Below are positions 1 through 11,164 of a DNA stretch of 64,000 nt, piece by piece. The notes beneath the pieces were generated by a model, which made no database searches, was not told the DNA's origin, and was given only the letters and a program-made list of their open reading frames with translations. A program made the position numbers and the translations under genes. Source of the DNA: Rhipicephalus microplus (Eukaryota; Arthropoda; Arachnida; Ixodida; Ixodidae). Every line of letters starts with the position of its first letter. Position 1 is the first letter of the stretch. Location: the NCBI RefSeq assembly GCF_043290135.1, contig NC_134700.1, positions 237,120,088-237,184,087 on the forward strand, in the 5' to 3' direction.

Positions 1-33
1 GACGCCGTAGTGGAGGACTCCGGAAATTCACTG
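1..33 (-). mobile_element. Ruka-type SINE fragment cut by window edge
   Basis: The first bases match the reverse complement of the conserved body of the tRNA-derived SINE seen complete at 36592-36830 (GACGCCGTAGTGGAG then CTCCGGAAATT). Similarity stops near base 33, so this is either a truncated copy or one diverging quickly. The rest lies outside the window. Confidence 0.75.
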
Positions 34-124
34 ATGTAGTAGGTGAATTAATCCATTGAATGTTCAGCTACGCAGAAGAATTAGGACAGCTTCACTCAAG
101 TGGTGCCAAACCAGAAAGAGCACC

Positions 125-530
125 AAAACTTAACAGCCGTCCCTGTTTTTGTCTGTTTCTCTTTGCTTTGTCGCGTTTCCCATTCTTTTTTTTTTGTCTC
201 TTATTTGTCTTTTTTTTTTACTTTCTATTTTTTCAGCAACATATTTTTCTGCCTTTATTGCTGTTTTACTTTTTTCGCCTTCTTTTTATTCTTTCAACAC
301 TATCCTCTATTTCTCGCTCCCTCTTTCTTTTCTTTCTATCTCTTTCTTTTCTTTTTTATTTCTACCTCTCTAAATAGTCATTTCCTTTCTTCTGACTCGC
401 TCTCTCTATCTCTCCACTTCTCACTTCCCCATTCTTTCTTTCTCTTTGTTTTCTTCATTCATCACTCTTTCTTTCTTTTTCAGTCTTTGTTCATTTTCTA
501 CCCATTTCTCTCTCTTTATGACATGTTTAG
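125..530 (+). repeat. pyrimidine-rich low-complexity tract
   Basis: About 400 bases are almost wholly T and C on the plus strand, with runs of CTTTCTTT, TCTCTC and poly-T. It holds no stable repeat unit. The long frames through it translate only to Phe, Leu and Ser strings and are not genes. Confidence 0.8.
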
Positions 531-634
531 GATATGTCACCTGAACCACGTCGTTACAAAAACCACGTCGTTACAATTCTTTTTCCAAGCCGCTTGCTGT
601 ATTGTGCTGTACAAGGCTACGTTAGGCTCTCGTA

Positions 635-720
635 GCGGGCCTGGACCGCCGAGAGGTTACGATGCTTGCCTTTAGATCGTCGGTACTTGGGTTTGGATTC
701 CAGCTCAGCCAGACATTTAT
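635..720 (+). mobile_element. possible tRNA-like SINE head
   Basis: A D-arm-like stretch (CCGAGAGGTTACGATGC) is followed about 35 bases later by a B-box-like stretch (GGGTTTGGATTCC). The spacing suits a tRNA-derived pol III promoter. The stems are poorly paired, so this is a decayed SINE head or chance similarity, not a tRNA gene. Confidence 0.3.
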
Positions 721-3700
721 ATCGCGAAGAACGTATTTTCCTTTCCTTCTTTCTTAAATGGTCTTGTTGTGTTCACGGCCACCATTTTCGAAACCATCGG
801 TAAGCAAACCGCAACCACGTCGTTGTGTCGCCAATAAAGCTGTTTCTCCTTCTTTGTGTTTCTCCTGTCTGTTTCTCTCTCTCTTTCTCAATTTGTTTTC
901 TCACTCCGCAACTTGTCGAACAGCGCGCCGGACAAATGCTCTCCTCCCCATTCATACTTCCCGACCTCCTCCAACTAAGGCCCCTACGATCAAAACGCAG
1001 TTCCAAGGTGAAATATAAGAAGATGGTGGGAAATTCATTCTGGTGGACTTCTGTGTTTTGTCACTTTTGTGCGTTATATGTGTAAACGCAAATTACCAAC
1101 GTAGTCAAGCTTACGTTATTTTTGTTCCTTTTTTTTTGGTTTTGCGGCTACCGAGATATACCACTCGGCACAGTGAACACTCCAGGTGAGTGTGATAACA
1201 AATAAAACATTATTGTACTCCTATAATCCCGCTCAGATCGACTGTTTATTTTGACGAATTCCAACTGAACTCTGCAACCGAATGTCGACAGACATGAATA
1301 ATGCTGGGTAACATTTTCCTACGTCTGGGCTTCTGGGCACTACCCGAAAAATCGATGAACACCCGCAGACCTTTCATTTCAGTGCTATTCTTCAACTGAA
1401 GATCGATGCATGCATTGTGGGGCTCCGTACACGTTCTTCGAGCCCGCGTGATGAGAAAAGTACGCACCGACGTCTACGCTCTTCTTGGCAGTCATTCTTT
1501 GTGCGTTTGTCAAAGCATTCCACCTATGCACACACGAAGCCCAAGGGAAATGCAAAGTAGTGTCTTCACGCTGCCATGGTTACCATGGTGACTTGTCTGT
1601 ACAACTTGCATATATCTCGGTGGCAATATGTGGCAGTGGGTTGTTAGTGATACACAGGAGGCACAACAAATATATTTTCTCGACTGAACGCGTAGTTTCA
1701 CGATTTGATATTTGAAATATTCTTCAATCAGTTTTTTATAGTTTGGATAATAATAACCAGAACAATAAAGAGATGGCTGGCAGAAAAACATCAGAATTTT
1801 ATCACACCAGAGATGTGACTAGTTCAAATCAAGACACTGTGCTGGTTAAAAAAACAAATTCTGATACAGAATTACAAAATAAAAGGCTCATATGCTGATA
1901 TAGGCAGGTAACATTGTACTTAATTCAAATGAGCAAAATTGATTTTTCGTATGCATTATCACGAGATGGTTTAAATGATTGTGTAGAAATATATTAATTA
2001 CGATAGCTGAAACAAAGGCGTCTATAGGTAATAGAGGAAAGATTTGATGTAGAGATATGTGAATATCCAAAAATTTGAGTTACGAATAGATTAGCATTAT
2101 TTAAAAATCGGTACTCGAATCGAAAGATGCATATTCGAAATGGCGAACACTTTTCGAATAGCTTTAAATATTAAAAAAGAAAGAATGCTCAAATAAATGA
2201 GCGAGAACCTCGAAGGTATCTGCTTAAAACTCGGGTCACCGAAGCAACATTGTAATGAACTATTTCACGATGAAACACCTAATGGTGTTAATTGACACAA
2301 ACTGCGTATTACTTAAGTATCAGTTTTATTTAAAGCTGTTTATAAAGTGCGACCTTGAATACTGCAATCACTGCTGCATTTCCCACTGCAGATACAAAAT
2401 ATTTTGAAGGCTCTAGTGGCAGCTAAGTCTAAACAATTGTATTTTTGTAGGTTAGAAGTAACCGTAATGTCCACTTTGTTAATACTTGTGAATATTTGTT
2501 TCAAACAAAATGTGATATTCTTGGGCTGTTTTGAAAATTGTCACCTTACATTAACAGTCTAGGCCAGCTTTAAAAACTGTTGCCCTACCATTAGAAAACT
2601 GTTGGAATAATATTCTATTCGTATTCATCTTCCATTCGATGTCATCATTATTCACTTCTTATGCGATTCGGTTTTGAAATTCACTATCCGCATACTTCTG
2701 ATTTGATGGTGTTATATAGGCTGTGACCGCGGTGGTTTGGAAAGGCCCAATATTCGGGGAAGAAACCGCAGTGAAAAAAAGGGCATCTGTAAATGTACCT
2801 CTTTTAGTGTCCACATTTACACGTCAGTTAACCAAGCTGATATACTTAGGGAGACGATTGCACATAATGTAAAAGTAAACGTACACCAACCGTGTTTCAA
2901 GAATTGCGCCCCGAAGAATTGATATGATGCTTGTGGTGCCACTATCAAGTGCATATATGCTTGATTAATTGAAGGTTCTGGTGTCAATTCAGGTACCGCC
3001 GTGTTGTCGTGACCGTCTTATTATTGCATTCTACACATAAAAAAAACAGCGCGTAAGTCATCTTCTGCGTCCAAGTTCGTCTCATTCCTGATGTTATCCT
3101 ATCTATGATACATAGTAGTATAAACGAACATGGCAAGTAATTTTCACCGGTAAGGTATTCAAGCTGATCCAAAAACCTAATAGTATGGAACCTCATTTTC
3201 CAAGTATGTTGCACAAACTGCGCTTGGCTCTTGGCATCCGCTTTTAAAACACCACTATAGAGCACATGCTGCACGGATACTGCCGAAAATGTAGCCTAAG
3301 TTTCACTTTCACAGAGCGAAATTTTTTCTTCTCTTCGCTGCAGTTAGCCTTACCTTAATTAACGTTTCTATAGACGATTTCCTGTAGCGGCGCTGCGGCG
3401 CACAGGCGCTGCCATGTTTGATCACATGACCGTAACTGGCCTTCTCCCAACTAGTTGCCTTAGCCAACACATTCGGCCAGCGAAGCGGCCGTGGCCGTAG
3501 CTTAGGTTACAAGCCAACATGGCAGACCCATGAAGACGCGACCGCCCACTTCAACCCAACTTCTCTCTTCCTATTCACGTACTGTCGTCACGCTAACAAA
3601 TAAATGGTGAAATCAACTACCACTTCGTTTCATCTCACGCTGGGGGCAAAGTATCAGGTATGTTCTGTCTTTAATAAGGGAATTAGCTGTGTTTATTTAG

Positions 3701-5060
3701 CCATTCATGCTAAGCCTAGTCAGCGTGAAGTTGAGAATGAGCCTTGAAAACATCGCAAAATATCGACGAATACGCTCGTCACGAAGCTTCATGCTGTAAT
3801 TGTAAAGCACATAAACTTGTGCGTTCTGAACTTACAGGCCACACAGCGCAGGACGACGGCGTGATAAGATCAAGGCGCTAGGAATCAAATTGCACTCATA
3901 GATGCCACTATGTTGACTTTACTTTGTCTACTTCGCTCAGCACCCCCGTAGCGTTGTTCGCGGCGCAGACATTATGGGGACGCCGAGCAGACGACGTGAC
4001 GCGGATGTTGAGCAGTGCTGCAGAAGGCCCCGGTAGCGGGACGGCCATGGTAGGAAGACAGCCACGGTGTTGCGGTGCTGTCTAGTTTTGAATTAACCAA
4101 CTAGCTGCAGAAAGTCATAAAACGCTGGACATTTCTTCAGTGCTTCGTTTCTCGTTCCTGTGAGTTGAATTGGCGTGGTTGCGTCTCAGTAGTCCCACTA
4201 CTTAAACGCAGAAGCCCGTCCATTGCAAGCGGGATCGTCGACATTTCATTTGATCAGTGGCACCTACTCGGTATTTCCGAAAAGTAATGTCAGTGGGTGG
4301 AATTGAAAAAAATATCTTTTAGATCATTACAACATTATAAAAGGCTTCAATATATGCTCCTCCTGCATCAATACATCACTCCAAGCGAGATATGCAAGCG
4401 TTGGCGGTGTGACTGTGCCGGCCTCCTCCAGAATGTCTTGGTGCAAGCCCCTTTGGCTTTGCCAGCTGTTGCGAAATGATGTTGTTTTGAGGGTTATTTA
4501 CAAGACTTTGACGAACCATCATCACCAACATGTGTCTCTCAGATGGGAAAAGTTCACATTGTGGTCTTTCCGAGTTTCCCCTAAAATTTCGTGAGAATCC
4601 TTCCACTTTTCTTCCATCAAGTGCAGCATTACCGCCTACAGGGCAAATCAGCATGAGTTTCATGGTAACGGCTTTTCGTATTCTTCAGATCGTTATAATT
4701 CTGGGCGACCGTGCGTGCACCGGTTACTTCGCCCTCCACCAATTCCAGCCGGCCTTGGCAGGCTGTGGCGTATTATTATCACTTCCCAATTGTCACTTCC
4801 CAATATAATCGCTCACATTAAATTTAGGACCAACCCCGTAAAAACAACACATTCAATTTATTAGATTGGATATTTTGTTGCGTAAGCTACACTTGCCGAG
4901 GGTAAGCAGTTTCAAGTGTTTTACAAAGACCAGTTCTGCGCAAGCGCGAAGAGCAATGGCGTCACACGGCGCACAGCTGGCGTGTCGAAGGAATGAAAGC
5001 TCTTGGAGTTACGTGTCAAAAATGGGCTGGCGCTTGACTCGCGTGAGATCACTCGCTCGC
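721..5060. other. unassigned AT-rich DNA
   Basis: No supported gene. There are short pyrimidine tracts near 840-900, long AT-rich stretches at 1740-2720, and a more GC-rich patch at 3380-3560 (repeated GCGGCGCTGC words) that could be an old element or promoter-like DNA. A segment from about 4270 starts with CCGAAAAGTAATG, reminiscent of mariner termini, but no partner terminus or transposase could be read. Frames here are short and lack homology I can recognise. Confidence 0.5.
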
Positions 5061-5064
5061 TAGC

Positions 5065-5400
5065 GCGTCCGTTCGTACATCCATTCGTGGTTCGTTCATT
5101 CATCCGTCTATCTGTGTTCATTCATCCGTCTATCTGTGTTCATTCGTCCGTCCTTTGTTCGTCCATACGTCCATCGTTCGTCCGTCTTTGGTTCAGTCGA
5201 CCAACCATCCATCCGTGTTTGTCCATCCGTCCGTTCGTCCGTGCTTGGTTCACTCGCCCGACCATAAATCTGTTGTTTGTCTGTCGATTCATCCACGGTC
5301 CATCCATCCGTCCGTTCATTCATTCATACGAGGTTCTTCCGTCCATCCGTCCGTTTGTCAATCCGTGGTTCGTTCGTTCGTTCATCCACGCATTCATAGC
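5065..5400 (+). repeat. degenerate CATC/CGTC/CGTT minisatellite
   Basis: About 335 bases are built from variants of TCCATCCGTCCGTTCGT. A 22-base block (TTCATTCATCCG onward) occurs twice in tandem at 5095 and 5118. Both strands stay open because the basic unit is four bases and stops are rare, giving false proteins rich in His, Pro, Ser and Arg. Confidence 0.85.
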
Positions 5401-5409
5401 TCACGCTAT

Positions 5410-6412
5410 GCATATCTTGGCATAGCCGACCTAAGCTACTGCTGATGTTTTCCATAGTACTCGCGCTCCTCTGCTCAATTCTCTCAGACATGTTTCATTA
5501 CAGCAGGCGCACTTTCGTTTTTTCCAATTTATGAGCAACGAATAAAAAAAACTCTCGAAACACTGAAAAAAACCTTGTCCATCCTTTGATGGAGCCAACA
5601 TCAAAGAATTGCACTTCACCAAAGGCACCAGCAGCGTGCGGCACTCTCAGATGGCAGGGTGTCCGCATGCGACGGAAGGAACAGGCTCGTTGATAAACGG
5701 ACCACTTATCTTGCGAAGAAGGGTGCATGGAGTGACTTGAAGAGCTGATCGTCAAGCGAGAAACGCAAGCTGTAAATGTAAACAAAAGCGGAAAAGCAAA
5801 ACACCTGCGCAAACAAAAACACCCCGAAAGAAGCCAACGACGGAAAAAAATGGGGTCACGACAGTGCCAGCAAAAGCATCCTTAAAGGTGCTTTTTTTTT
5901 TGCTTAGTTTTCACCATGGTGCAATTTCCGGTTTACATTCGCAGCAGCATTTTCACCTCTTTTGATTCTTTCGCCAAGACCGGTCACTTGAAAACTGCGA
6001 GTGAGGGTATAAAAAAAGAACATTTTACCTTTTTTTTATTGATGACATAAAGAATATCTTACGACGATGAACTTAGAAGAGGACAGCGTAAACATTTGTA
6101 AGGCCTTGTTTATTCGCAAGCATTGGGAATTATGATGACTAGATTTTTTTTTACTTTCCCATTTACCGATGAATTACTACCTCGCGATTACGCTCTGTAA
6201 AAGGTTAGCGCTAGATAAATATTATTCGTCAATACGTCTCTACAGAAAAAGTGTGCATGAAATTGAGCAAGGATTACTATTTTAACCAGTGTTTGTGGAG
6301 CTATGATGAGGCTAGAATTACCGGCATATATATGGATAGTTTTTGCTCCAGTCATAGCGTTTCATTAAAAAAATAATTACATTTATATTTGATGACAGCA
6401 TTCGCGATGACC
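5410..6412. other. unassigned AT-rich DNA
   Basis: No supported gene, RNA or repeat. The stretch contains scattered poly-A and poly-T runs (for example 5889-5900). Frames are under 105 codons and unrecognised. Confidence 0.5.
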
Positions 6413-6426
6413 TCTTAGGGACAAAA

Positions 6427-6668
6427 GCCCCGCCGCGGTTGTCTAGTGGCTAAAGTACTCGGCTACTGAGCCGCAGGTCACTGGATCTAATCGCGGCTCT
6501 GGCGGCTGCATTTTCGATGGAGGCGAAAATGTTGAGGCCCGTGTGCTCAGATTTGGGTGCACGTTAAAGAACACCAGGAGGTCAAAATTTCCGGATCCTT
6601 CCGCTACGGCGTCTCTCATAATCATATGGTATTTATTTTTACGTTAAACCCCACATATCAATCAATCC
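6427..6668 (+). mobile_element. Ruka-type tRNA-derived SINE with TSD
   Basis: This is a complete copy of the hard-tick tRNA-derived SINE. It has a tRNA-like head with A-box-like TCTAGTGGCTAAAGT and a degenerate B box, a conserved body (GATTTGGGTGCACGTTAAAG, CTACGGCGTCTCTCATAATC) and an end in ACCCCACATATCAATCAATC. A 13-bp target-site duplication (CTTAGGGACAAAA) flanks it at 6414-6426 and 6669-6681, which fixes the boundaries and shows LINE-type retrotransposition. It needs enzymes from another element. Several B-box changes suggest it is old and pol III-inactive. Confidence 0.93.
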
Positions 6669-6848
6669 CTTAGGGACAAAAAGAATACGGTTTTGTAAAA
6701 TGATGCAATTGAAACGTTGCGTACAAACCTTGACACAAAAATGAACACACTGCTAAAATCGTATGTGTGATTCAGCGCAAGTAGATATTCAAAGAGATGG
6801 AAATAGGTGGTATATACCACTGCTGAAGAGGGCGGACTATCAATATAT

Positions 6849-7016
<168 letters not shown>

Positions 7017-8379
7017 GCCTCCATCCAGCCGCCTACGTCTGGGTGGTCTTTTGGTTTTCGCTTTAGCTAAACTGAAATAGGAGTATGTGAGTTTATCAGA
7101 GACATTCTAAGGCATAAATAACGTGACCTCAGTGACAGTTACTAATAATCAAAAATACCGATAGAAAAAAAGAATAAAAACCTCGGATGAGTCGCAACCG
7201 TACAAACGCATACATACGTATAGCGGTCAAGAGGCTTACCACCGAAGCTCGCCAGATCATAAAACTACTATGAGAAAAAATACTAATAAATTAATAAAGT
7301 AAAATAAAATAAAAAGAAGGAACACGTTGTGCATGAGTCATGCCGAGAACACAAGTGGGCGGTTCCAGTGTGTGTTATTCGTACTTATTCCAACGCAATA
7401 ACCCTTACCTCTACGGCTCAGCAAGCTACATTCACGAGGTGCGTCATACACAGGAGTAATTCGCCAACAAATGCAGCTTATTACATGCATATTAGCGCAC
7501 CACGTGCACTTCGTTCCGACAAAGTTGGCGTCTGTACTCCGACGCTAGTACCGGCATTATACCAGAACGTAAGTTGCCCTTTGGGCACCTGTGTTGTCGA
7601 CATCTTTGTTAAAGCAAAGATACGCGCACGATTACACAGAGTATAGGCAAAGGAAATCAGTTCATGTGCCGCCAAACTCAAGGAAAAGAGAAAACGGTTG
7701 CTGTGGCAGCTCCTCGCTCCATGATTCACGCGCTATTGACTCTGATAATCGGTGGAATGTGTCGTATTGTTTTATAAGTTATCTTGATATACGTCAAGAT
7801 CATGTTTTTTGATTTCCTTTTTCAGATTCCTGCCAGAGTGTCAGTGTTACGTTAGGTCAGGTGCGTGTGTTCCGCGCACCTGAATATGACAGGAGTTCGT
7901 TTCACTTTGCTTCGTGCTAACAGCATAAAGAAGCTCTTCCTTGCGAAAAAATCAAAGAAACGGAATTGAGTCAGAATTCTAAGGCGCGAACTCAGTAAAA
8001 AATGTCCTGCCCCTTGCTCCCATCGTCATCAACTAGCGTCAGCGATCGCCAGGCACGTCGTTCGAGATGCAAACATGCTCGTTTCCGTTCCCTCTTCGCA
8101 GCAGTCGCTTTTTTTTTTTTTTTGCAAACACAGACTTTTTTTTTTCTTCAATTGAAAGGCAGGCAAGAAAGAAAGGTGACGCTAAAGGTGACACCTCTCA
8201 CTTCTAACGCGTAGTGATGAGCGGAAAGTGTGATCAGTACACTCGCAAAACGCCTCCTCCATTTCCTCACTGTTTTTTCCCCGTTTTTCTATCTCACAGC
8301 AAGCAGGGGCACATCCCGAGACTGAACCGAGAGCACAACACGAACAACATGTGTGCGCGCATCTTACGTTCTCCGCACG
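7017..8379. other. unassigned region
   Basis: No supported gene. Poly-T runs sit near 8108-8124 and 8137-8146. GC content rises toward 8300, where the CpG-rich block begins. Confidence 0.45.
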
Positions 8380-8843
8380 TCCACGTGCGCCGCGTAAACA
8401 AGCGCCGAAAGTCGATGTCTTACCCTCCTCCCAACCCTCTCGCTTACGACATCCGCCGCCTCCAGTGCGGCGCTCGCCGAAGTGCGCTCACGAGAAGTCC
8501 CGGCGGGCGTGCAAGTGGCGTCACGTTGCGCGAAATCCCCAGCCTGCTGCGCCGTCGTCTCCACCGCCCCGTCGCATTCAGATTCTCGTCCCGCGCTGTT
8601 CCCAGCCGCAGGAATTCCCGTTGGCGAGTTCACACGACTCGGCTAACCCGCGGCAGCTCGAGTGTGCGGATCTCACTCGTGTCCGGACACGAGGGTGCTC
8701 TCGGTGTAGTGCCTCGTTGGATTAAGCGTGCGACGAGCTCGGCGTGTGTGCGTTCCTGCTTACTGCTGCAGCCCAATTAACGACCTAATGGACCTCACCT
8801 TGGTGGTTGTTCGGACACCTGTCACGCCGCCACCGCTACTGGC
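8380..8843 (+). promoter_or_regulatory. CpG-rich block, possible promoter/5' UTR
   Basis: About 460 bases are rich in CpG (for example CGCCGCCTCCAGTGCGGCGC near 8453) and stand out against AT-rich flanks. The block runs directly into an ATG-initiated segment with a strong splice donor at 8884. This is typical of a promoter plus 5' UTR, although no TATA box or clear initiator is visible. Overlapping frames on both strands here (up to 188 codons) look like by-products of the composition. A GC-rich repeat is the main alternative. Confidence 0.35.
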
Positions 8844-8883
8844 ATGGACGAAGAAGCATGCATAGCATGTGAGGATCAATTGG
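8844..8883 (+). CDS. candidate first coding exon (partial gene)
   Basis: An ATG in the context GGCATGG opens MDEEACIACEDQL, and the fourteenth codon is split by the splice donor GG|GTAAGT at 8884, a near-perfect eukaryotic 5' splice site. The exon would end in phase 1. The peptide has a CxxC pair (Cys6, Cys9) and an acidic start; the family is not recognised. The CpG-rich block immediately upstream supports a transcription start. No downstream exon could be identified, so the gene may extend through long introns or may not exist. Confidence 0.33.
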
Positions 8884-8889
8884 GTAAGT

Positions 8890-10500
8890 TGTCTTATACG
8901 TACTTTCACTCTAATATTTGCGGTTTTACGCATGGCTGCGCGCGCTTAATTTTTTTTTTTTTGGAAAAACATTTTCTTGAATGCTTGGTGACAATCATAT
9001 TCGACTGCATCACCTCAGCAATAAATGTGTGCAGGTGCTTGGGAAGTTCACCCTCAGACATATATTTATTTATTTATTTTACTCAATTATTGATTTATTT
9101 CCACGCGGAAAATTCTACAAAGCCTAATGACATCAGATATCCACCTTTAAAATTTGCTCTGTAAGCTGCGCTTTTGCATCTGATTTTCGTTCCGAAATCT
9201 CAGTATGCCTGCTGCTGTTCTCTCTCCTTGTTTGCCTAATTCATCGTGTCGATGCATAACAACTCCTCTATGTATTTTTGCCTGGAATATTAGTTCGTTA
9301 ACTGCTACAGCGCATGAAGTTATATGTCCGAATGTTATTGATGCAATAAAGAAACGAACACTTCGCAGAAAGACTTTTCGCGCGTATGGCAGAGACCATG
9401 CACTTCGATCTAAGACAACCTATGTGGTCTCCTCACCTCTGTAGAGTATGCAAAGCATTGCGCAATTCATGAGCTTCACTTCGTCACCACGTTTTTTTTC
9501 ATATGTTTGTTTTCTTTCTACTGAAATATTTCAGTCCTCTTTCCCAATCCTATACAGAGTAGCATGCCAGCGATGTGCAGACGCCGGCGAAAATCAGCTT
9601 TTTTTCTTTAAGAAAGAGCTTCTCTCTTTTCACGTTTCACACTGATGGTGTGTGAAACGGAATCTGCGTTGCGCAACACACATTTTCCTCGTGTATATAT
9701 GTAAAGAGTGGTTGGTGGCAATGCGTTGCGACGGCTACGCCTCTTGCACAATAGCTGTTTTCGCAAAGCAGAAGACAAGACTGAGAGATGCGTTTTGATG
9801 AGACGCAGGATATGCTAGCCTGACTGTTCATCTCACATGTCACTCCAGCTGCTAGGTTATGATTATGATATATACGCTAACAATAACATAACACAGACAC
9901 ACAGACGCACATGAACACACAGACAGAGATTAAGGCTACACTGTTTACAAAGTCTCGTTCATGCTTGTGGCCCGACAGAAAGCCAAAAGCGCGTTCGTGG
10001 CGCGTAATGCACAGGTGAAGCTTTGCCATGGACCCAAAATATGTCGCAGCTCTAAGAACGAGTCCGGGCGAAGGTGCTAGCTCACCTTCAGACACTGTCT
10101 CTCTGGTGCGTATCGCCTGCATTCACCCAGATCACATTTCAGGTCTTCAGGGAGACACTCAACGAACAATGGTGAGTCCAACAGTGTAACCTTGCTCTTA
10201 ATATAGTTAGCGAAGACCGCATTTAATGCGTTTAAGGTGACGTATCTGATGCGTTGCAAGCATGTTTCCCCTTCTCTGTTAAGGCCTAGCGGCATATTGA
10301 AATCAGACAGACGATGGATCGATCTTGTAGAAAGACCCATACTCAGTGTGAGACAAATGCAAACCTCTCGCACAGCGCTACACTTGCGCACTCAGTCCAA
10401 CTCTTCAATGCAAAAATTTTTACGCGCAACACAAACGTTGCCAAAAGCGAAGCAATCACGCGACTGAAATGTCCACCCTCAAAGTAAAAGCTCGCTTAAA
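8890..10500. other. unassigned region, possible intron
   Basis: No exon or repeat could be supported. A (TTTA)n-like patch lies at 9060-9085 and a CA-rich patch at 9890-9930. If the exon at 8844 is real, this would be the start of its first intron. Confidence 0.4.
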
Positions 10501-10504
10501 AACT

Positions 10505-10551
10505 GGGAATCCTTGAGCTTCGCCTTTAAGAGTTGAACGCGATAGCAATAT
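10505..10551 (+). repeat. short dispersed repeat, copy 1
   Basis: A segment containing GAGCTTCGCCTTTAAGAG and GAACGCGATAGC matches, in opposite orientation, 49799-49843. Identity is high over about 46 bases and then stops. It may be the conserved edge of a larger old element. Confidence 0.6.
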
Positions 10552-10959
10552 CTGGTCGATGTGCGTTTTTCGACCACTTAGAGCATGCTTTTTATTATAT
10601 GATGACACTCGAGAAGTTTAAGTTGTGGATTACTAATATGTAATCGCTAAAGTTGAAACTAGATTTTGTCAGTGAAGTTTTCACAAAGCGCTGCATTTGG
10701 TGTGGCCCTAACGGAATACGCACAATAACGTGAGTACCTTTCGTAACTAGTGGCGGGCTTCTTTAATACACGAATTCAGTATAATAATTACAAATTATGA
10801 CACCCGATGGCAATGTACACTTGTACGACGCAATGTTACTGTGATATAGCATGTTGTATTGTGAAGCCTGTATACGGGACGCGTGTGCTTGTAAACTATA
10901 AGAGGTATTTTCACTGCATTTACAAAGGAATGAAGTTAGTTTCACTCTATTTCCAAGCA

Positions 10960-11161
10960 CACGCGTGGCTGTGAGGTAGAACACCTGCTTTCCATGCAAA
11001 CGGCCTGGGTTCAGTCCTCACTCGGACCCGAAAATTTCTATTATTTATTTCATTACATCTTCCTCGATTTCTCGGTCACGGACAAGATTATTTCTAACGA
11101 CGCCAACAGTGATGCCGATGCTGACGTAAACACCGTAATTTCTGCAAAATGAGCTCTTTAA
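10960..11161 (+). mobile_element. tRNA-derived SINE, tRNA-Gly(TCC)-like head
   Basis: The head resembles a tRNA. It has GTGGCTGTGAGGTAGAAC as the D-arm/A-box region, an anticodon-like loop TTTCCAT (TCC) between CTGC and GCAA, and a B box GGGTTCAGTCC. A non-tRNA body follows (TCGGTCACGGACAAGATT, then GAGCTCTTTAAC), as in tick SINEs. A real tRNA is unlikely because the acceptor stem does not pair. No flanking duplication was found, so the edges are approximate. Confidence 0.6.
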
Positions 11162-11164
11162 CAC

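Noticed and set aside
100..675. 191-codon Phe/Leu/Ser frame resembling a membrane protein
   Set aside because: It is an artefact of the pyrimidine-rich tract and continues into a SINE-like sequence.
4260..4810. Possible mariner-type element starting CCGAAAAGTAATG
   Set aside because: Only one terminus-like word was seen; no inverted partner and no readable transposase motif.
5003..5445. His/Pro/Arg-rich repeat proteins on both strands
   Set aside because: The DNA is a tetranucleotide-like minisatellite; openness on both strands argues against a gene.
10960..11040. tRNA-Gly(TCC) gene
   Set aside because: The acceptor stem does not pair and a SINE body follows; the tRNA-like heads at 20128, 28688, 32379 and the Ruka copies were rejected as genes for similar reasons.
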